20,221 nucleotides of DNA from Exophiala sp. HKRS030. Its lineage: Eukaryota; Ascomycota; Eurotiomycetes; Chaetothyriales; Herpotrichiellaceae. Both the position numbers and the translations under genes were made by a program. The DNA lies in the NCBI GenBank assembly GCA_023897205.1, contig JAHWDD010000052.1:1-20221 (forward strand), given 5' to 3'. Below are positions 16,801-20,221 of this stretch, one piece after another. Every line of letters begins with the position of its first letter. Position 1 is the first letter of the stretch. The notes beneath the pieces were generated by a model. That model was not told the DNA's origin. It saw nothing but the letters and a program-made list of their open reading frames with translations, and did no database searches.

Positions 16801-17763
16801 ATGTACACAGATGCCTCGGAGAAAGACTCGAAACTTGGCGCCGCGGTGGTCATGGTGAATCGAAGGAAGGAACCACAGCGAACGTGGCAAATCGGAATTG
16901 GACTAGCCAGTGATTGGACGGTGCATACCGCCGAGCTAATCGCTATCTGTCACGCAGTCGAAGCCATCTATCAAGAAAGAGTCAACAGACGGAGAGACAA
17001 GAACTATACTATCATTAGTGATAGTCAGACCGCGATTAAAGCCATTGCCAACCCCTCCAACAAACCAGGACAAGCGATAGTACATCGTATCCTAAATCAA
17101 ATTTCGACATTTCGAGATCGACGAATAAAACTCCGGCTACACTGGATCCCAGGCCATTCAGGCATTGAAGGGAATGAATTCGCTGACCGGCTCGCAAAGC
17201 AAGCAGTCATGTCTGAGAAGCAACACCGCTTTGGTCGCCTTGTATCAACAGCCAGAAGAACGGCACGCACCAAAATCCAAGGAGAATGGCAAGAAGAGTG
17301 GAGAGCCAGCCCTAAAGGCCAGCATTTGAAAAGAATCGACACAGGCTTACCGGCCAAGCGAGCCTTTCGCCTTTACAGTCAACTCACCCGACACCGGACC
17401 TACCTTATGATCCAGATGCGGACTGGACACTCCTGGCTCGCACCACACGGCCGACGATTCAGATTCACCGATGACGACCGCTGCGTGTGCGGAGCAATCG
17501 AAACTGTAGTCCACGTGCTGGTGGACTGCCCGAGGCTCTGGGAAGCAAGACAAGAACTACGTACTAAGGTAGGTGGTACACTTGAGTGCACCGCAAGCAT
17601 GCTCGGAGGAACTCCTCGGAACGAGCAAGGTAAAGGAGGCAGTGGCGGGATCAAATGGAAAATCATCAACGCAGTGCTCGAATTTGCGGAAGCATCCGGA
17701 AGGTTCAAATCACGAGCTCCGCCGGCGAGGCAAAGGGATCAGAATAGGCCCCAACGAGGCTGA
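13879..17763 (+). CDS. LINE ORF2: APE endonuclease - reverse transcriptase - RNase H, 1294 aa
   Basis: This enzyme nicks the target and copies element RNA at the nick. The APE-type endonuclease (residues about 1-240) shows LKILQLNIMK, E39 (LLIQEPSI), D155 and N157 (IIAGDFNRHHPAW), TIDLTL, and D235-H236 (SDHCATY). The reverse transcriptase (about 450-800) shows YRPISLLNTLGKLLE, catalytic D601 (AFDLKGAFN), AGLAQGSPLSPILF, and D693-D694 in an FIDD box replacing the usual YADD/FADD. The RNase H (about 970-1110) has D978 (MYTDAS), E1019 (TAELIAI), D1048 (IISDSQTA) and D1103 (GNEFADRLAK). The C-terminal finger is C1202-x-C1204-x7-H1212-x4-C1217. All catalytic residues are present and the frame is unbroken, so the protein is probably functional. 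The start is fixed by the ATGA overlap with ORF1. Confidence 0.97.
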   Translation: MNQNSLKILQLNIMKSRAGMEALVNDQATQDLDVLLIQEPSITSYQTYVNHRLWYTYQPTHPNDQFRKRSLIYVNKRISITTHRQIACNHPDVTAIKIRNGERQTLVFSVYVEPIELHHINELQSMQATLNEIEGTIEEHTRNWPSPTSLIIAGDFNRHHPAWSGTYVYAHIMAHAEELINFIHTKGLSSCLPSGTPTYWSLSRPGQRSTIDLTLTNTPDLIVKCDLYKDNFASDHCATYSEWNIGAEQRPETTPRRAYKRAEWAKIGAKIQSYMSDIPSIQTKGELDQTVKTLLDITTAAIDKHIPIAKPSPYSKRWFTRELKTELKEVNKSRRKYQRSCTRNGRHHPRTVELHETWRTKRRHWTRQLEKVKAADWKDFLDQATSQTVWRATPYMKRNDAFANLPPLRVGDHEVTDNHDKARVLLETFFPPTGHPPPECIVPPKEIPWEPITEQEIAKTLQRMKKRTAPGEDGIPTLVWFQIWPYISSIVTAIFTASIDLGHYPQQWKVAKIVVLRKPGKSDYTSPAAYRPISLLNTLGKLLEAVVARRLSYYAEKYELLPDTQFGGRPGRTTEQALLVLANAIDQAWLRGRVVTLVAFDLKGAFNGVKATTLDARLREKGIPTTARKWIQSFMQGRTASIHFDGFSTKVGTLQNAGLAQGSPLSPILFTLLNSGLVNQEVNTQGGASAFIDDYFRWRVGKSAEENLQKIQQEDIPRITEWARLTGSSFAAEKTELIHLTRRKKERGKGSITMDGKVIHAGRTAKLLGVVFDDELRWKDHVQQAVKAATTTALGMGGLRHLRSAQMKQIYQACIVPKLDYASTVWHNPNRDKGHLRVLNTVQRAALLRIVSAFRSVATQVLEVECHILPTRLRLKQRGQEVVLRLCSLPSTHPLARVMDRVRQRVNRRGTQPKFPLAETTKSLDNGELESLETIDPIPLPPWKIPESIEITIDPDRSQALDKVAKLIEDSEAVMYTDASEKDSKLGAAVVMVNRRKEPQRTWQIGIGLASDWTVHTAELIAICHAVEAIYQERVNRRRDKNYTIISDSQTAIKAIANPSNKPGQAIVHRILNQISTFRDRRIKLRLHWIPGHSGIEGNEFADRLAKQAVMSEKQHRFGRLVSTARRTARTKIQGEWQEEWRASPKGQHLKRIDTGLPAKRAFRLYSQLTRHRTYLMIQMRTGHSWLAPHGRRFRFTDDDRCVCGAIETVVHVLVDCPRLWEARQELRTKVGGTLECTASMLGGTPRNEQGKGGSGGIKWKIINAVLEFAEASGRFKSRAPPARQRDQNRPQRG

Positions 17764-17886
17764 AAGATCGCGCATGTATTGTAGTCTCATACTGAGTGGA
17801 ATCATAGAGTAGTTAGAATAGTAGTAGCCCAGCATATCACTCCCCACGGAGAGAGAGGACAGGGTCAATGATAATCACTCACTCAC

Positions 17887-17901
17887 TTACTGTACGAGAA
17901 A
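17887..17901 (+). repeat. right target-site duplication of the LINE (15 bp)
   Basis: TTACTGTACGAGAAA, identical to 12454-12468 and immediately after the TCAC-type 3' tail of the element. The sequence after it (GCTCGGACGG) would be the original continuation of the target. Confidence 0.8.
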
Positions 17902-18568
17902 GCTCGGACGGCATGTCGTAGGTTCTTGACAGAGGCTAATAGGAAGGTATGGAGAAAAGTTTGCACGACTTCAACGTGCTGTGCGAGGTCCTTTTCCCTA
18001 TCCACATTTGACCCTCCTCGAGGTCCTTTTGTCTGCAGATCCCGTGGGGAAGAGGCTATGGTCAATAATGGGGCCCTCAGATGCTTCCGAGGGTCACGAG
18101 CTTTTGTCTTCTTTCCCAATCCCCAACATTTCGCCTCTAGTCAACTCTCTTACTGTACAATTCACCTTGTAGCCTCACACACTTCATCATAGGGAGTCCT
18201 TGATGAATTGTTCGGTACTGTAGCATTCGGAAAGAAAAGAAGGATAGCTAACGTGATACCCTGCAGCACTTTACCCGTTGCTACTGTACTTTCCAGTTAA
18301 GAATAAGATAGTATGACATCGGGGGTAAGAGCAATGGGAAGTGGCCAGACTACAAGCGTAAAGTTGGCCGAGGTCTCGTTTGCTTTTGGCTGTTCAACGT
18401 TCAGGGGATTCTAACAACGGTGGAAATCACCATCGGGAAGAGCCACGAATCGGCAACAACTGTGCCGTTCATACTGGAAGACTTTTGTTACTCGACAGAA
18501 ACTGCTACATGTATACACTGTACCACAGGTATCCATGACAACACAAACGCCTGTAAAGCTGAATCCCT
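17902..18568. other. no convincing gene
   Basis: This is genomic flank between the LINE and the 3' end of the protease gene. Open frames on both strands at about 17883-18192 lack a good ATG or motif. TACTGTA-type motifs occur at 18151 and 18281. It should contain the 3' UTR of the minus-strand gene ending at 18569. Confidence 0.4.
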
Positions 18569-20221
18569 TTAACCCGAGAAGAGACTGTCGAACTCCTCGA
18601 TGAATCCGTCATCAACAGCTTCACCAGCGAGCATTCGTTCAATCCCTCGCCCACAGCGTGGTAAAAAATCCCAAAGTCGAGGGTTAATGTCCCTGACCAA
18701 GTCAACCAACGTTTGAATATTACGTTTGTTAAGATTTTCATAACTAGGAGAATAAGTGTGTGCTTGGAAAAGAAGGTTTGTGGCACACTCACCAGGCGGG
18801 CCTGATTGTGTAATCAGGATCCAGGGGACACGGAATCGTTCTTATCGGTCGTAGCATCCACAGTGGCCGTTCGCGCCCGCAGATGTCTTCAAAATGGTGT
18901 AGACAATTGCCCCGGTAATTGGCCTTCTTGAGACGGCGGAGGGCTTTAGGATCTTTATCTTGTCGAGTACATTTCAGTATGTACTTGTAGGTAAGCGTAT
19001 CTGACCCCTGGCCCTGTTTGGCAGGCTCCGTTTGATCTCCTGACTGCATCTCGACATCCTCTGATGCGCCTGGCCTCGATTTGTTATGAAAGATGCTCAT
19101 TAGTGCGCGATATGTGGAAGTTATAGACAACGCCCCGAATGCTCGTGTCAGGCTCCTGAGCTTCGTGTAGCCGCGGCCTCGGGTATACAGTTGAACCGCT
19201 ACCTGCAGGCCATCTTGGTCACCTCCCTGGATGCTGTTGCAGAAAGCTTCTGAAGCATGGCCAGGCGAGTCGACAGTGTCGTAGAGTCTTAGAGTGTTCT
19301 GAATGGTAACGTTGGATGGGGTACGACCGGAAAGGACATCTTGCCGAAGATTTCGACTACATTTGTACAGCTGCATGGTCCGTTGAGTGTCACTGCGGAC
19401 TCGAAGTGACTGGTCTTTCAGAATATAGACCAGATCTCGGAAGTCCTCTAAGACCTCTTTGCACCCCATTGAGGAGGCAAGGAACTTCATCCTCACCTGC
19501 GGTGGCAGGTCTTCGAATTTCGGCTTCGATTCCGTCCGGGGATCAGGGCTGGGGCTTAGTAACCCCGCAGATGAAGGGCCGGTGGTGCTGGCATCTCCGG
19601 AAAAGGGCGAGCCAACCTGGGGAGCTTCCGTAGGGTGACTAGCCACAATCAATTGTATGTAACGTCTTCGCAGAGCGACGAAATTTAGAGCGCTTGGGTC
19701 CCTGTGTCCCAAGATTTTGTCCGCTTCGTGGAGCAGAATGACGCCGCAATTATTGCCGTCATTGATTAAACCCTAAACAATTAGACGGAGATAATCGGAT
19801 TGAGCGGAAATAAACTCTGGGAGAACTTACTAAACTGTACCTCACCGTCCATCCGCTGAGCTCTGGTGCGCCGGAGAGGATGAAATGAGCCACGGGTATG
19901 GACCTCTCGTCCTCATGGTCGTGTACCATAAGTTGACGGTGGGCGAAGTGCAAGCTCACCAGAAACCAATGACTGGTCTGCTCGACATGAACGGGAACCA
20001 GAACTATCGAAGGTGTCTGCCACCTAAAGATCCTGGCCGGGTTTTGCTGGATGTAGGCCGCATTGAAATCATGAGATTCCACGACGTGCACATCACCTCG
20101 GATCATGGCCATACGGTAGAGGCATTCCATCACCGCATCGTCATTGAGCCACTGGCCCGGTCGAAACGTATTCAACATGCGCTCAACGGCCTCCGGATGG
20201 GTGGTGATCCAAGGAATCGAA
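18569..20221 (-). CDS. Ulp1-like (C48) cysteine protease, partial, three exons visible
   Basis: Model: complement(join(18569..18743, 18793..19772, 19831..>20221)), about 514 residues visible; the N-terminal part lies beyond the right edge. Landmarks are WLNDDAV (a typical C48 entry motif), the catalytic His in SHWFLVSL (codon 19969-19971), and the catalytic Asp 17 residues later in LMVHDHED (codon 19918-19920), the same spacing as in yeast Ulp1. The nucleophile NNCGVILLHEAD follows (Cys codon 19746-19748). The His/Asp and the Cys are on different exons and come together only after splicing. The Gln normally about six residues before the Cys is not visible (INDGNNC). About 370 residues follow the Cys: a Pro/Ser-rich linker, then a helical region with no known domain, ending FIEEFDSLFSG. 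The protein would remove SUMO or a related modifier, or be a transposon- or virus-type C48 protease; the tail is unlike ordinary SUMO proteases. Confidence 0.78.
18744..18792 (-). other. predicted spliceosomal intron, 49 bp
   Basis: Read on the minus strand: donor GTGAGT (18792-18787), acceptor CTCCTAG (ending 18744). Without splicing the protein stops at RPAW. With it, the frame continues into YENLNKRNIQTLVDLVRDI and onward, which looks more like coding sequence than the alternative frame in this stretch. Confidence 0.6.
19773..19830 (-). other. predicted spliceosomal intron, 58 bp
   Basis: Read on the minus strand: donor GTAAGT (19830-19825), a CTAATTG branch-like sequence and acceptor TTTAG (ending 19773). 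Splicing joins the His/Asp-bearing exon to the exon with the nucleophilic Cys in phase 0, which strongly supports it. Confidence 0.75.

Larger units (their letters stand above)
12469..17886 (+). mobile_element. full-length Tad/I-type LINE (non-LTR retrotransposon), about 5.4 kb
   Basis: Two intact ORFs, a 5' UTR of about 0.2 kb and a 3' UTR of about 0.12 kb are bounded by perfect 15-bp direct repeats. The 3' end is a short (TCAC)n-like tail (17875-17886) rather than poly(A), as in several I-like elements. The domain order is gag-like ORF1 with CCHC knuckles, then APE endonuclease, reverse transcriptase, RNase H and a CxC-H-C finger. This places it in the RNase H-containing Tad1/I group. The sense strand is conspicuously rich in A and C compared with the flanks. 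No stop or frameshift interrupts either ORF, so the insertion looks recent and not mutated by RIP. The first 12 bases (12469-12480) may be target-derived filler rather than element. Confidence 0.93.

Noticed and set aside
17883..18192. Open frames on both strands just right of the LINE
   Set aside because: The minus-strand frame begins with TTG and the plus-strand frames lack motifs. Chance frames are the simpler explanation.
18505..18792. Minus-strand frame of 95 codons at the end of the protease gene
   Set aside because: The same DNA read in the spliced frame of the protease gives a better-looking continuation (YENLNKRNIQ and onward). This frame has no ATG at its head and is a shadow of exon 3.
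1..20221. CRISPR arrays, tRNA or rRNA genes, or a bacterial-style operon
   Set aside because: No regularly spaced direct repeats, no tRNA-like A and B box pairs, and no rRNA-like sequence were noticed on reading. The short spliceosomal introns argue against a prokaryotic origin.

Overview
The window looks like nuclear DNA of a filamentous ascomycete (Pezizomycotina). Genes are interrupted by very short introns (49-58 bp) with GTAAGT/GTGAGT-type donors. There is a fungal-type APH phosphotransferase and a small fungus-restricted protein that I recognise as DUF6914-like. The repeats are a Tad/I-type LINE and a Tc1/mariner element with fungal relatives. Spacing is loose and genes lie on both strands with no operon logic, as in an accessory, transposon-bearing fungal region. 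I cannot name the species.

Layout. 355-1452 (+): a two-exon gene of unknown function. 1777-3457: three weak hypothetical ORFs. 3458-5248: no convincing gene, but two transposon-end-like signals (a TGTACAG/CTGTACA inverted repeat at 3722 and a solo terminal repeat at 4270). 5249-6625 (+): a 458-residue protein of a fungal family with a Cys/His cluster. 6784-7827: a compact, apparently intact Tc1/mariner-type element with TA duplications, carrying a DD34E transposase on the minus strand. 7910-7931: a perfect 22-bp palindrome. 8152-8738 (+): the spliced DUF6914-like gene, whose His/His/Cys layout resembles LRAT/NlpC-P60 enzymes. It converges, 31 bp apart, on the APH gene (8770-9624, minus). 9933-12288: a possible decayed gene, one small protein with two CxxC pairs, and otherwise unassigned DNA.

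12469-17886 holds a full-length non-LTR retrotransposon with ORF1 (gag-like, two zinc knuckles) and ORF2 (APE endonuclease, reverse transcriptase, RNase H, CxC-H-C finger). Both frames are intact and overlap by ATGA. A perfect 15-bp direct repeat flanks the element and is read here as its target-site duplication. It sits at the edge of an older short TIR element. 18569-20221 (minus) is the 3' part of a three-exon gene for a Ulp1-like (C48) cysteine protease with a long C-terminal extension. It runs off the right edge of the window.

The genes do not form an evident pathway. The coherent story is successive transposon insertion into an accessory region. The observations most worth following are the LRAT-like reading of the DUF6914 protein, the LINE with its 15-bp duplication and odd 5' junction, the 27-bp terminal repeat shared by two unrelated loci, and the C48 protease with its unusual tail.
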